A stretch of 64,000 nt of DNA from JBEIHX01 sp040381075 (GTDB lineage: Bacteria > Pseudomonadota > Alphaproteobacteria > Caulobacterales > Aquidulcibacteraceae), in assembly GCA_040381075.1 (NCBI GenBank), contig JBEIHX010000009.1, positions 1-64,000 of the forward strand, in the 5' to 3' direction. Both the position numbers and the translations under genes were made by a program. Shown piece after piece: positions 26,210 through 35,474 of the stretch (position 1 is the first letter of the stretch; each line of letters begins with the position of its first letter). The notes under the pieces are model-generated. The model had not been told where the DNA came from and ran no database searches. It saw nothing but the letters and a program-made list of their open reading frames with translations.

Positions 26210-28396
26210 ATGCCAAACCTGACTGCGATGCGGATTTTGCCGGTTTTCAGCGCCGCCCTGGCGTCCGCCTGCCTCGCCTCCTGCGCCTATCTCGGATCCG
26301 TGATGACGAAACAACCAAACAAGGATGTCGACGCCGATCCGTACGAATGGCTGGAGACGGTGGAAGGCGACAAAGCGCTCGCCTGGGTGCGGGGCGAAAA
26401 CGAGCGCTCGCTGGCCGTCCTGAAGGGCGATCCGCGGTTCGCCGCCCTGCAATCGGAAATCCTGTCGATCCTTGAGGACGACCAGCGGATCGCCACCGGG
26501 TCGCTGCGTGACGGGTTCATCTACAATTTCTGGCAGGACGGCGCGAATGTGCGCGGCGTATGGCGACGCAGCCCGGCGGACGCGTACGCCGCCAATGCAC
26601 CGCGCTGGGAGCCGCTCCTGGACATCGACGCCCTCGCGGCGGCGGAAAACGCGAACTGGGTCTTCAAGGGCGCCAGCTGCGCGCCGAACGGATCAACACG
26701 CTGCATGATCGCGCTGTCGAACGGCGGCAAGGACGCCGTGGTGCAACGTGAGTTCGACATCGCAACCAGGCGCTTTGTCGACGGGGGCTTCACGCTTCCG
26801 GAAGCCAAGTCCTGGGTCGAATGGGAGACTGCCGACACCCTCCTCGTCGGTACGGACTGGGGCGCCGCCAGCCTGACCGAGTCAGGCTATCCGATGATCG
26901 CGAAGCGCTGGGCGCGCGGCGCGCCGCTGGCGGATGCGCAGGAGGTGCTGCGCGGACAGGTATCCGACATCGGTCTGTGGGGCGGCCGCTTTGAGGATGA
27001 TGGCGGCTATCACGTGCTGATCGCCACCCAGGCCGACACCTTCTTCACCAGCAATTACTGGCTGCTGCGCCCGGGCGAGGCGGCGCTGAAGCTGCCATTT
27101 CCAAAAAAGTCGACAGTTTTAGGCTATCACAAGAATGAGCTCGTCCTGCGGCTGCAGGAGGCGTGGAGCGTCGCGGGCCAGACATTTCCGCAGGGCGCGG
27201 TGGTGTCGGCGCCCTACGCGGCGCTCGAAACCGGCGCAGCCTTCACCCCGCGCGTCGTCTATGCCCCGTCGGCCAATGAAACGATCGAGCAGATCGCCCA
27301 GACCCGGGACGGCCTGCTGATCGCCGTCTATCAGGACGTTCGCGCCAAACTCGTCAAAGCCGCATTTGACGGACGCGCCTGGATGTCGAGCCCGCTGCCG
27401 GTTCCAGATAACGGCGCCATCACCATCGTGAGCAGCGAAGCCCAGTCCAGCACGGCCTTTGCGCTCTATCAGGACTTCCTGACGCCCTCATCGCTCTACG
27501 CACTCGACACGCGCCAGGACACGACGCGCATGGCGCGCCAGCAACCGGCCCGCTTCGACGCCGCCCCCTACACCGTGGATCAGCACTTCGCGACGTCAAA
27601 GGATGGCGTGCGGGTCCCCTATTTCGTGGTGCGGCGCAAAGACCTGCAGGCGAACGCCAAAGCCCCGACCCTGCTCTACGGCTATGGCGGCTTCGAGGTG
27701 TCGATGACGCCAAGCTACGCCCCGGTGACCGGAAAGGCCTGGCTTGATCGCGGCGGGGTCTATGTGCTCGCCAACATTCGCGGCGGCGGAGAATACGGCC
27801 CCGCCTGGCATGAGGCAGGCCTCAAGACCAATCGCCAGCGCATCTATGACGACTTCATCGCGGTCGCAGAAGACCTCATCGCACGCCAGATCACCGCGCC
27901 GCGCCATCTTGGTGTGATGGGCGGGTCAAATGGCGGGCTGCTCATGGGGGCGATGCTCACCCAGCGCCCTGAGCTGTTCAACGCCGTCGTGGTGCAGGTG
28001 CCGCTGCTCGACATGCTGGGCTTCGCAGACGCCAATATGCTGGCCGGGGCCTCCTGGGTGGCTGAGTATGGCGACCCGCGCCTCACCCCGGATGGAACGC
28101 CGGTCGCTCCGCTGGAGCGGGCCTTTCTGGCGTCTATCTCACCCTATCAGAACCTCAGGCAGCGACCGGATTTCCCGGTTCCGTTTTTTGTCACCTCAAC
28201 CAAGGATGACCGGGTGCATCCAGCCCACGCGCGAAAATACGCCGCCAAAATGCAAGGCCTGGGCATGCCCTTCTACTATTACGAGAATACCGATGGCGGG
28301 CACGCCGCCTCGGCGAACCTCAAGGAAGCGGCGAAACGCCGGGCGCTGGAGTTTGTCTATCTGCTGCGGCAGCTGAGCGATCCGCCGCCAACCTGA
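26210..28396 (+). CDS. Prolyl oligopeptidase family (S9A) lipoprotein
   Basis: Prolyl endopeptidase-like serine peptidase, 728 residues. The N-terminal hydrophobic segment ends in a lipobox (ACLASCAYLGS), so lipidation and envelope attachment are likely. A seven-bladed propeller region is followed by the hydrolase domain: YGYGGFEVSMTPSY, NIRGGGEYGPAWHEAG, nucleophile S573 in GGSNGG, acid in STKDDRVHP, and histidine in TDGGHAAS. ATG 26210 has GGGAG upstream; ATG 26195 would add five residues. Second S9 enzyme in the window, with a canonical nucleophile unlike that at 11545-13785. Confidence 0.92.
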   Translation: MPNLTAMRILPVFSAALASACLASCAYLGSVMTKQPNKDVDADPYEWLETVEGDKALAWVRGENERSLAVLKGDPRFAALQSEILSILEDDQRIATGSLRDGFIYNFWQDGANVRGVWRRSPADAYAANAPRWEPLLDIDALAAAENANWVFKGASCAPNGSTRCMIALSNGGKDAVVQREFDIATRRFVDGGFTLPEAKSWVEWETADTLLVGTDWGAASLTESGYPMIAKRWARGAPLADAQEVLRGQVSDIGLWGGRFEDDGGYHVLIATQADTFFTSNYWLLRPGEAALKLPFPKKSTVLGYHKNELVLRLQEAWSVAGQTFPQGAVVSAPYAALETGAAFTPRVVYAPSANETIEQIAQTRDGLLIAVYQDVRAKLVKAAFDGRAWMSSPLPVPDNGAITIVSSEAQSSTAFALYQDFLTPSSLYALDTRQDTTRMARQQPARFDAAPYTVDQHFATSKDGVRVPYFVVRRKDLQANAKAPTLLYGYGGFEVSMTPSYAPVTGKAWLDRGGVYVLANIRGGGEYGPAWHEAGLKTNRQRIYDDFIAVAEDLIARQITAPRHLGVMGGSNGGLLMGAMLTQRPELFNAVVVQVPLLDMLGFADANMLAGASWVAEYGDPRLTPDGTPVAPLERAFLASISPYQNLRQRPDFPVPFFVTSTKDDRVHPAHARKYAAKMQGLGMPFYYYENTDGGHAASANLKEAAKRRALEFVYLLRQLSDPPPT

Positions 28397-28400
28397 CAGA

Positions 28401-28498
28401 GGCTGGAAGACCGGGGCTGGAAGACCGGGGCTGGAAGACCGGGGCTGGCGGACAGGGGCTGGCGGACAGGGGCTGGCGGACCGGGCCTGGCGGACCGG
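28401..28498. repeat. Tandem repeat array K, 14-bp unit, 7 copies
   Basis: Three copies of GGCTGGAAGACCGG, two of GGCTGGCGGACAGG, one GGCTGGCGGACCGG and one GCCTGGCGGACCGG. It begins four bases after the peptidase stop codon. Confidence 0.95.
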
Positions 28499-28626
28499 GC
28501 CGCGCCCGGCGCGGCGGCGGCGGCTCAACAGGGGGGCGGGCGTCCCGCCATCCCCCGCCCACCGCAGGCGATGCGCCAGGCAGGACGTCCGCCGGATCCA
28601 CCCCAAGGACCTGCGGCGCCAGCCGG

Positions 28627-28716
28627 CCCCCTCGACCAGGCCAGCTCCTTCGACCAGGCCAGCTCCTTCGACCAGGCCAGCTCCTTCGACCAGGCAAGCC
28701 CCTTCGACCAGGCAAG
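28627..28716. repeat. Tandem repeat array L, 18-bp unit, 5 copies
   Basis: Unit CTCCTTCGACCAGGCCAG with edge copies diverged. It is the second, unrelated array in the same convergent gap (28397-28778) between the S9A peptidase and the glyoxalase-like gene. Confidence 0.92.
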
Positions 28717-28778
28717 CCGTGTGGGCCAGCCCCGCCCGCCAGTCGCGCCCTGGGCGCCGGCCAAACCGTGCGCCCCGG

Positions 28779-29219
28779 CTACCAGCTCCCGACATTCGCC
28801 ATGCTGACCCATGGCTCCTGGGGCGGCAGGGCCGGACCCTTCTGCAGCAATTCCACCGAAATGCCGTCGGGCGAGCGGACAAACGCCATCCGGCCATCGC
28901 GCGGCGGACGGTTGATGACCACCCCGCCATCCATGAGACGGCGGCACGCCGCATAAATGTCGTCAACCGCATAGGCCAGGTGCCCGAAATTGCGTCCCCC
29001 GCCATAGGTCTCGGGGTCCCAATTGTAGGTCAGCTCGACCTCCTTTGAGCCGGTCGCCCGCGCAGTGTCGACGTCCTCAGGCGCAGCCAGAAAGATCAAG
29101 GTGAAGCGGCCAGCCTCGTTGTCAAAGCGGCGCGTCTCAACCAGGCCAAGCTTGTTGCAGAAGAAATCAAGCGACGCCTCCTTGTCGCTGATGCGGATCA
29201 TGGTGTGCAGATAGCGCAT
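28779..29219 (-). CDS. gloA: Glyoxalase I-like VOC family protein
   Basis: Lactoylglutathione lyase-like metalloenzyme, 146 residues, expected to convert the hemithioacetal of methylglyoxal and glutathione. It shows RYLHTMIRISDKEASLDFF at the N-terminus, ELTYNWDPETYGGGRNFGHLA in pieces typical of glyoxalase I, and the C-terminal SPDGISVELLQKG with a metal-binding Glu. ATG 29219 has GGAGA upstream. Divergent from the RCK-like gene. Confidence 0.85.
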   Translation of the reverse strand: MRYLHTMIRISDKEASLDFFCNKLGLVETRRFDNEAGRFTLIFLAAPEDVDTARATGSKEVELTYNWDPETYGGGRNFGHLAYAVDDIYAACRRLMDGGVVINRPPRDGRMAFVRSPDGISVELLQKGPALPPQEPWVSMANVGSW

Positions 29220-29349
29220 GGGGGTCTCCAGCGAACACGGTGTCCCAGCTCCCATGGGCCCGCGCCGCCCCTCAACCGCCACACCCACCCTCGCCGGTCA
29301 AGAAACTGTTGAGGTTCAGTGGTATCAATGGAGGGGGTTGGGGAACAGC

Positions 29350-29955
29350 ATGTGGCCTTTCGGCGCGCCGGCCATGGCGGCGCGAAGCGTTGCGATCCTG
29401 GGTGCGCCAGCCTGGGCGGTCGGTCTTGCGCGCCGACTGGAGGATCATGGGGTGCGCGCTGTCCTGGTGGATCCATCACCGCAGCGCATACTGGCGGCGC
29501 GCCTGGAACGCACCTCGGTGCATGTCTGCGAACCTCTCGCCGTCGATCCGCAGGCCTTGACCCTCGCCCTGGCCGTCGACCTGGTGATCAGCGCCGGCCC
29601 GACAGGCGGTCAGGCGGCGCTCCAGGCGCGCCACTTCGCCCGCACGCTGGGCGCGCGGCGTGTCCTGTGCACCGAGAACGCGATGGCCTTCGGCCCTCAG
29701 GGTCTCCTTGGACCGGCCTGGAACTGCGCGCGGATCAGCGGAGCATGGGATCTCGGCTGGCGGTTCACAGCGATCGACGCCGCCAACCGGAAGGCGCTGC
29801 GCGATGCCCTGGCGGATCGGGCCGCCGTGCTCGGCGCTGTCGATCCCACCCGCGGCTTTCGCCCGAATACGCGGGCCAGCGCACGCAACAGCGCCAACCG
29901 CACGCCCGGGCGCAGCCTGATCCTCTATCGCCCATCCGCAGGGCTGCGGCCGTAA
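29350..29955 (+). CDS. Orphan Rossmann (TrkA-N/RCK-like) protein
   Basis: 201 residues with an N-terminal nucleotide-binding fold: SVAILGAPAWAVGLARRLEDHG (glycine loop), acidic VLVDPSPQR after beta-2, VDLVISAGPTGGQAAL and RVLCTEN. This is the pattern of the TrkA-N/RCK domains that end some Na+/H+ and K+ transporters, yet here no transmembrane part is attached or adjacent. The C-terminal third is not recognised. ATG 29350 or 29374 could start it. Its end overlaps the convergent YgjP-type gene by 31 bp. It may regulate a channel encoded elsewhere; this is inference. Confidence 0.55.
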   Translation: MWPFGAPAMAARSVAILGAPAWAVGLARRLEDHGVRAVLVDPSPQRILAARLERTSVHVCEPLAVDPQALTLALAVDLVISAGPTGGQAALQARHFARTLGARRVLCTENAMAFGPQGLLGPAWNCARISGAWDLGWRFTAIDAANRKALRDALADRAAVLGAVDPTRGFRPNTRASARNSANRTPGRSLILYRPSAGLRP

Positions 29956-30665
29956 GCATGCAGTTCATGGCCGTGGCGGCGCAGCCAGTCCTTGGCCTTG
30001 CGGCTCTCGCCATAGGCCGCCCGCACCAGCGCCCAGAAGCGCGCGCTGTGGTTCATTTCCTTGAGGTGCGCAACCTCGTGGGCTGCGACATAGTCGAGCA
30101 CAAAGGGAGGAGCCAGGATGAGACGCCATGAGAAGGCCAGATCGCCCTCCGCATTGCATGACCCCCACCGGCTCGATGCATCCTTGATGCGGATGGCCCC
30201 GTGTCGAAGACCCAATTTGCCGGCATAGCGCTTGACGGCGAGGGTGACGTCGCGCTCCGCCTCCTTCTGGAGCATGCGCCGCACCCGGCCAGGGAACGCA
30301 TGCCCATCAGGAGCAGGCACAATCAGAAGCGGCGGCTTGCCGTCTGTGATCCGCCATGCTCCGCGGCCCTCTGCATGAACAAGGACATGGTTTTCCCCAC
30401 GCAGCAGAACCCGTCCGCCCGGTTCGAATGGGACGAATTTGGGCATCCGGTCGAGCGCCGCGATGATCCAGTCGGCGCGATCCGCGGCGAACGCCGCAGC
30501 GCGGCCGATGTCGCGGCTGCGCGGCGCTGTGGCCACCGGTTCGCGGGTGCGCGGGTCGATGCGGACCGAAACCCGGGTGGCGCGCGGGTTTATCGACAGT
30601 CTGACGCGGATCTCGCGACCGTCGGGCAGTTCCAGCAGAAAGGCGTCCGGCTGTTCTCGAATCAC
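29925..30665 (-). CDS. YgjP-like (M48-type) metallopeptidase domain protein
   Basis: 246-residue protein of the YgjP/DUF45 family of predicted zinc metallopeptidases. The metal site is HEVAHLKEMNHSARFW, preceded by the family stretch KDASSRWGSC and SWRLILAPPFVLDYVAAHE. No signal peptide, so cytosolic. The start is GTG at 30665. Substrate unknown. It overlaps the convergent RCK-like gene and lies 72 bp after the ABC transporter gene on the same strand. Confidence 0.85.
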   Translation of the reverse strand: MIREQPDAFLLELPDGREIRVRLSINPRATRVSVRIDPRTREPVATAPRSRDIGRAAAFAADRADWIIAALDRMPKFVPFEPGGRVLLRGENHVLVHAEGRGAWRITDGKPPLLIVPAPDGHAFPGRVRRMLQKEAERDVTLAVKRYAGKLGLRHGAIRIKDASSRWGSCNAEGDLAFSWRLILAPPFVLDYVAAHEVAHLKEMNHSARFWALVRAAYGESRKAKDWLRRHGHELHAYGRSPADGR

Positions 30666-30737
30666 CAGCCCATCATACGCGCGAGGCCCGGGGCCTCCTC
30701 AAGCGCGCGCACGCGCCAGGGGATGAAAAATAGTTCG

Positions 30738-32624
30738 TCAGGCACGCAGGGTTTCGTCCGCCGCCAGACCTTCCGGCGCCCCTGCGAGCGCAACCAGATC
30801 CTCCCCGCCCCGGGCAATTGCATGCAGGCGCGCGTAGCGCCCGCCTGATGCAACCAGAGATATGTGGGTTCCCTGTTCAACAATTCTGCCGCGATCAAAC
30901 ACGAGGATGCGGTCAGCTTCGCGAACCGTCGACAGCCGATGCGCGATCAGGATGGTGGTCCGACCCCGCATGAGCTCCTTCATCGCCGCCTGCACCTCGG
31001 CTTCTGTCTCCGTGTCGAGCGACGACGTCGCCTCATCGAGGATCAGGATCGGCGCATCGGCCAGAAAGGCGCGGGCGAGCGCTACGCGCTGACGTTCGCC
31101 GCCAGAGAGCTTCACCCCGCGTTCGCCCACCAGGGTGTCCAGTCCGCGCGGCAGTCGGGAGATGAAGTCGAGCGCGCGAGCCTGGCGGGCCGCTGCTTCC
31201 ACAGCCGCCCGGCCCGCGCCGGGACGCGCATAGGCGATATTGGCGCCGATTGAGCGATGAAACAGACCGGGCTCCTGGGGCACCACCGCGATCGCCCGGC
31301 GCAAATCAGCCTGGCGCACCGTGCGTACATCCGCCCCATCAATCCGGACGGAGCCTTCCGTCACATCATAAAGACGCTGGACGAGCTTGACGAAGGTAGA
31401 CTTGCCAGACCCTGTCGCGCCGACCAGCGCCACGGTCTCGCCAGGCGCAATGCGCAGGCTCAGCCGATCGTAAAGCCTCTCGTCCTGGCCCCTGTACTGG
31501 AACGTCACCGCATCGAAGACGATCTCACCGCGGGCCGCGCGCCAGGAAGGAGCTGCTATCGGGTCCGCGACTTCAGGCGCCATGCGCGCAAACAGCGCGA
31601 CATCCTCCAATTCATCGATCGCACGCTGCAGCATCTGAATGTGTTCGCCAAACTGGCGCAGATAGCCGGACAGCATCAAAAACGCGGCGATCGCAAATGT
31701 CACCGCGCCCGGCGTCGCCCGGCCGGTCTGCCAGAGATGCACCAGCTGGATCATCAGCCCAGCCTGCAGCGCGGTCAGAATGATGTTGTGGGCGAGCCAG
31801 CCGTTGGAAAACCGATCCCACGTGATGACAGCCATCCTGCTCCAGCGCCCCGCCACCTGGGCGAACCGGCGCGATTCCCGCCCATCGGCCCCGAACGCTT
31901 TGACAGTGGGATTGTTGCCCAGCGAATCCGCAAGCGCGGCCCCGATCCGGCTGTCGAGGCGCTGGGAAATCCGGTTGGCGGGCCGGATGTAAAACCGTGA
32001 CAGAGCCGCCACGCTCGCCACAAACAGGGTGATCATCACCGCGACATAGACGCCCAAAAGCGGCCATTGCAGCGCCACAGCGATCGACACGCCGATCATC
32101 ACCGCAAAGGTCGGCCCCAAACCCCAGATCAGGATGTCCGAGAGCGTGTCATAGGCCCACATGCCGCGCGTGATCTTGCGCACCGTGGAGCCCGCAAAGG
32201 TGTTGGCGTGCCAATCGGCCGAATTCGCCTGCACATCGGCAAAGCTGCGGGTCACAAGGTCGTTCATGTTGTGGGCCGCGAAGCGGTTCCAAAACCGCGA
32301 CGCCACATTGCGGGTCAGGAACGCGCCGAACGACAGGCCCAGAAACACCCACAACGCCGCCCAGGCTGTCGACGCCTGGGCCGGCCCGGCGGCCACAGCA
32401 GTGGCGATCGCGCCCGCAGCGAAGGGCATGGCGAGGTCCATCGCCACCGCCAGCATCATCAACCCGGCCGACGGCCAAAAAATCCACGGGCGGCGCATCC
32501 AAACGCGCCACAGGAACTGCAGGACCTGCAGATTGGACAGCGCCCGCGGCGCATCATCATCGTCAAGAACCGCCATGAAGATCGCGCCGCCGGCGCCGCC
32601 CTCCTGTCCACTTTCGCACGCCAT
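30738..32624 (-). CDS. ABC exporter, fused membrane and ATPase domains
   Basis: Half-transporter of the MsbA/lipid-multidrug exporter type, about 628 residues. The membrane domain (six predicted helices, about 40-330) is followed by an ATPase with Walker A GATGSGKST, Q-loop VVPQEPGLF, signature LSGGERQR, Walker B ILILDEATSSLD and switch IAHRLST. It probably works as a homodimer. Substrate unknown. Two starts are possible: ATG 32624 (AGAGG just upstream) and ATG 32576 (MAVLDDDD). Confidence 0.9.
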   Translation of the reverse strand: MACESGQEGGAGGAIFMAVLDDDDAPRALSNLQVLQFLWRVWMRRPWIFWPSAGLMMLAVAMDLAMPFAAGAIATAVAAGPAQASTAWAALWVFLGLSFGAFLTRNVASRFWNRFAAHNMNDLVTRSFADVQANSADWHANTFAGSTVRKITRGMWAYDTLSDILIWGLGPTFAVMIGVSIAVALQWPLLGVYVAVMITLFVASVAALSRFYIRPANRISQRLDSRIGAALADSLGNNPTVKAFGADGRESRRFAQVAGRWSRMAVITWDRFSNGWLAHNIILTALQAGLMIQLVHLWQTGRATPGAVTFAIAAFLMLSGYLRQFGEHIQMLQRAIDELEDVALFARMAPEVADPIAAPSWRAARGEIVFDAVTFQYRGQDERLYDRLSLRIAPGETVALVGATGSGKSTFVKLVQRLYDVTEGSVRIDGADVRTVRQADLRRAIAVVPQEPGLFHRSIGANIAYARPGAGRAAVEAAARQARALDFISRLPRGLDTLVGERGVKLSGGERQRVALARAFLADAPILILDEATSSLDTETEAEVQAAMKELMRGRTTILIAHRLSTVREADRILVFDRGRIVEQGTHISLVASGGRYARLHAIARGGEDLVALAGAPEGLAADETLRA

Positions 32625-32686
32625 TCGCCTCTGCGCGCGCCTGTCATGATCGCTGCGCACACCACGGAAGGTGGATTGGCGCCGCC

Positions 32687-32728
32687 AGCGTCACGCTGAC
32701 GGCGTCACGCTGACAGCGTCACGCCAAT
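32687..32728. repeat. Tandem repeat array M, 14-bp unit, 3 copies
   Basis: Unit RGCGTCACGCTGAC, two near-perfect copies and one diverged, 63 bp upstream of the ABC exporter start in the co-directional gap after the aldolase gene. Confidence 0.75.
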
Positions 32729-32896
32729 CGCGGCGTGCGCCGTTCGGCGCCGCAGGTCAGACGGGACGGGCCATCCAGGACCTCCAGGGATGGCGGCGTG
32801 GCGACTGTGGCGGATTGGTTCGCCCATCGCGACGCGGATGTCGCGCCCCGCAAGACAGGTGCTCCACGCACCCTGTGCGGGGTCATACCACGTCTT

Positions 32897-32911
32897 CGCC
32901 TGTCACAGGCG
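32897..32911 (-). terminator. Short stem-loop beyond the aldolase gene
   Basis: CGCCTG-TCA-CAGGCG perfect hairpin 10 bp past the aldolase stop on the minus strand. Short and without a T tract, so only a possible transcript end. Confidence 0.3.
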
Positions 32912-32921
32912 CGATGAACGT

Positions 32922-34010
32922 CTATTCCGCCGCGGCTCGGGTCACCGCACCGATCCTGGGGGCGAGCTCACCGGCCGCATAGCGCCTGGCCATCTGGGCG
33001 GTTGAAAGCGGCCTGATCCTGGAAGCGCGGCCCGCAGCCCCGAACTCCTCAAAGCGCTGGCGGCAGACCGCGCGCATCGCTTCCATGGCGGGCTTCAGAT
33101 ACTTGCGCGGATCGAACTCGCCCGGAGACTCGGCCAATACCTTGCGGATGGCCCCGGTCATCGCCATCCGGTTGTCCGTATCAATATTGATTTTGCGCAC
33201 GCCGTGCCTGATGCCCCGCTGGATCTCCTCGACCGGCACGCCCCAGGTCTGAGGCATCCGCCCGCCATACCGGTTGATGATGTCCTGGAGATCCTGCGGC
33301 ACCGAGGACGAGCCGTGCATCACCAGGTGGGTATTCGGCAGGCGGTGATGGATTTCCTCGATCACGTTCATCGCCAGGATGTCGCCATCCGGTTTGCGGG
33401 AGAACTTGTAGGCGCCGTGAGAGGTGCCCATGGCGATGGCCAGGGCGTCAACGCCGGTCGCCTTGACGAAGTCCACGGCCTGGTCTGGATCGGTGAGCAG
33501 CTGGGAGTGATCGAGCTTGCCATCGGCGCCGTGACCATCCTCCTTTTCGCCCATGCCGGTCTCGAGCGATCCAAGAACGCCGAGCTCGCCTTCCACCGAC
33601 ACCCCGCAGGCGTGCGCCATTTCGACCACGCGGCGGGTCACATCGACGTTATACGCGTAGTCAGCAGGGGTGGCGGCGTCGGCCTTCAGCGATCCGTCCA
33701 TCATGACGGACGTGAAACCGTACTGGATCGCAGTGGCGCAGGTCGCCGGGCTGTTGCCGTGGTCCTGATGCATGCACACCGGGATCTGCGGGTAGATCTC
33801 GACCAGAGCGTCAATCATGCGCGCCAGCATGATGTCGTTGGCGTAGGAGCGCGCGCCGCGGCTTGCCTGGATGATCACCGGAGCGTCGACCGCCGCCGCC
33901 GCCTCCATGATCGCGAGCCCCTGCTCCAGGTTGTTGATGTTGTAGGCCGGCACGGCGTAGTCATGCTCGGCGGCATGGTCGAGCAGTTGTCTCAGCGTGA
34001 TGCGGGCCAT
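32922..34010 (-). CDS. fba: Class II fructose-1,6-bisphosphate aldolase (CbbA-type)
   Basis: Zinc-dependent aldolase of glycolysis, gluconeogenesis and the Calvin cycle, 362 residues. It shows the Zn ligands in VCMHQDHGNSPAT, VEGELGVLGSLETG, AIAMGTSHGAYKF and MHGSSSVP, and the KINIDTDNRMA phosphate loop. Length and VPQDLQDIINRYGG fit the longer class IIB/CbbA branch that also acts in CO2-fixing bacteria. ATG 34010 has GGAGGGG upstream. No other Calvin genes lie in the window. Confidence 0.93.
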   Translation of the reverse strand: MARITLRQLLDHAAEHDYAVPAYNINNLEQGLAIMEAAAAVDAPVIIQASRGARSYANDIMLARMIDALVEIYPQIPVCMHQDHGNSPATCATAIQYGFTSVMMDGSLKADAATPADYAYNVDVTRRVVEMAHACGVSVEGELGVLGSLETGMGEKEDGHGADGKLDHSQLLTDPDQAVDFVKATGVDALAIAMGTSHGAYKFSRKPDGDILAMNVIEEIHHRLPNTHLVMHGSSSVPQDLQDIINRYGGRMPQTWGVPVEEIQRGIRHGVRKINIDTDNRMAMTGAIRKVLAESPGEFDPRKYLKPAMEAMRAVCRQRFEEFGAAGRASRIRPLSTAQMARRYAAGELAPRIGAVTRAAAE

Positions 34011-34281
34011 GGGCGCCCCTCCGTCGGATCTTCCAGTGAGCAACCTGTCTAAACGGCGCGCGCCCTGCGTCAACAGCGCACACCCCGCGAAGGAGGCGAC
34101 GCTGCACCGGGACGCGCACAACTTCGTCATCACGCCCAGCCGGAAGCCAGCCCCGCTGAAGGCGCGCAGCGCCGACGCCCACGCCCCGCACGCCATGCGA
34201 CTCTGAAAACCAGGCCGGCACAGACGCCAGCCGAGGCAGGCGGGCCTTGCGCCGCAGCGCGCGGCCTTCCAAACAGTCGCC

Positions 34282-35364
34282 ATGACCCTACCCCATGCCC
34301 GCCTGGCGCAGGTGCTCGACCGCTTCGACGAGATTGAGGCGCGCATGGGCGCTGCAACCGACGCCGCCGAGATCATCAGACTGGCGAAAGAACACGCCGA
34401 ACTGCGTCCGGTGGCGCAGGCCGTGCGCGCCTTGCTCACCGGCAGGCGCGACCTCGCGGAGGCGCGCCAGATGGCAGATGATGAACACGGCGAGCCTGAC
34501 CTGCGTGCGCTCGCCGACGCCGAAGCGCACGCCCTGGCTGAACAGATCCCCGCGCTTGAGCGGGAGGTGCAGATGCGCCTTTTGCCGAAGGACAAGGACG
34601 AGAACGCCTCGGTCGTGCTGGAAGTGCGCGCCGGCACAGGCGGGGAGGAAGCGGCCCTGTTTGCGGGCGCACTGTTCAGAATGTACCAGCGCTACGCCGC
34701 GATCCATGGCTGGAAGGTCGCCGTCGAAAGCCTCTCGGAAAGCGATCTCGGCGGGGTGAAGGAGGTCGTGGCGAGCATTGAGGGCCAGGGCGTGTTTGGG
34801 CGTCTGCGATTCGAGAGCGGCGTCCACCGCGTCCAGCGGGTGCCGGAAACCGAAGCCGGCGGCCGCATCCACACCTCCGCCGCCACGGTCGCCGTCCTGC
34901 CGCAGCCCGAGGATGTTGACATCACCATCAACGACGCCGACATCCGCATCGACACCATGCGGGCGTCCGGCGCGGGCGGCCAGCATGTCAACCGCACAGA
35001 CTCAGCCGTGCGCATCACCCATATCCCCACCGGGATCGTGGTGATCAGCGCTGAGAAATCGCAGCATCAAAACTGGGCGCAGGCCTGGGCCGTGCTGCGC
35101 GCCCGCCTGTACGACCTGCAGCGCTCGCAACTCGACGCCGCGCGCGCAGCCGAACGTCGCGGCCAGGTCGGATCGGGCGACCGGTCAGAACGCATCCGCA
35201 CCTACAACTTCCCGCAGGGCCGGGTGACCGATCATCGCATCAACCTGACCCTCTACAATCTCGACCGGGTGATCGCCGGCGACGCCCTGGATGACGTGAT
35301 CGAGGCGCTCATCGCAGACGACCAGGCGCGCAAGCTCGCCGACCTGCAGGAGCAGGACGCATGA
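34282..35364 (+). CDS. prfA: Peptide chain release factor 1
   Basis: RF1, which ends translation at UAA and UAG, 360 residues. The GGQ loop is at about 232-234 (SGAGGQHVNRTDSAVR); the codon-recognition segment reads VQRVPETEAGGRIHTSAATVAV with PET at the PxT position; the C-terminal RTYNFPQGRVTDHRINLTLY is standard. Divergent from the aldolase gene. The stop overlaps a tiny ORF that leads to prmC, the methyltransferase that modifies the GGQ glutamine. Confidence 0.96.
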   Translation: MTLPHARLAQVLDRFDEIEARMGAATDAAEIIRLAKEHAELRPVAQAVRALLTGRRDLAEARQMADDEHGEPDLRALADAEAHALAEQIPALEREVQMRLLPKDKDENASVVLEVRAGTGGEEAALFAGALFRMYQRYAAIHGWKVAVESLSESDLGGVKEVVASIEGQGVFGRLRFESGVHRVQRVPETEAGGRIHTSAATVAVLPQPEDVDITINDADIRIDTMRASGAGGQHVNRTDSAVRITHIPTGIVVISAEKSQHQNWAQAWAVLRARLYDLQRSQLDAARAAERRGQVGSGDRSERIRTYNFPQGRVTDHRINLTLYNLDRVIAGDALDDVIEALIADDQARKLADLQEQDA

Positions 35365-35474
35365 GCGCCGCCATCGCCATACCCGCCGCGCAACGCCCCC
35401 GGACGCGTCGTGCGAGGGCGCGCGGATTACGCCTTCGGGCCTGCCGCCGGACCCGCCTTGGGGCGCGGCCATGA
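35361..35474 (+). CDS. Candidate 37-residue Arg-rich ORF bridging prfA and prmC
   Basis: ATG overlaps the prfA stop (ATGA at 35361-35364) and its own TGA overlaps the prmC start (ATGA at 35471-35474). The peptide begins MSAAIAIPAAQRPRTRRARA and is about one third Arg; no domain is recognised. Its value may be in carrying ribosomes across the gap (translational coupling) rather than as a product. It could also be chance in GC-rich DNA. Confidence 0.35.
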   Translation: MSAAIAIPAAQRPRTRRARARGLRLRACRRTRLGARP

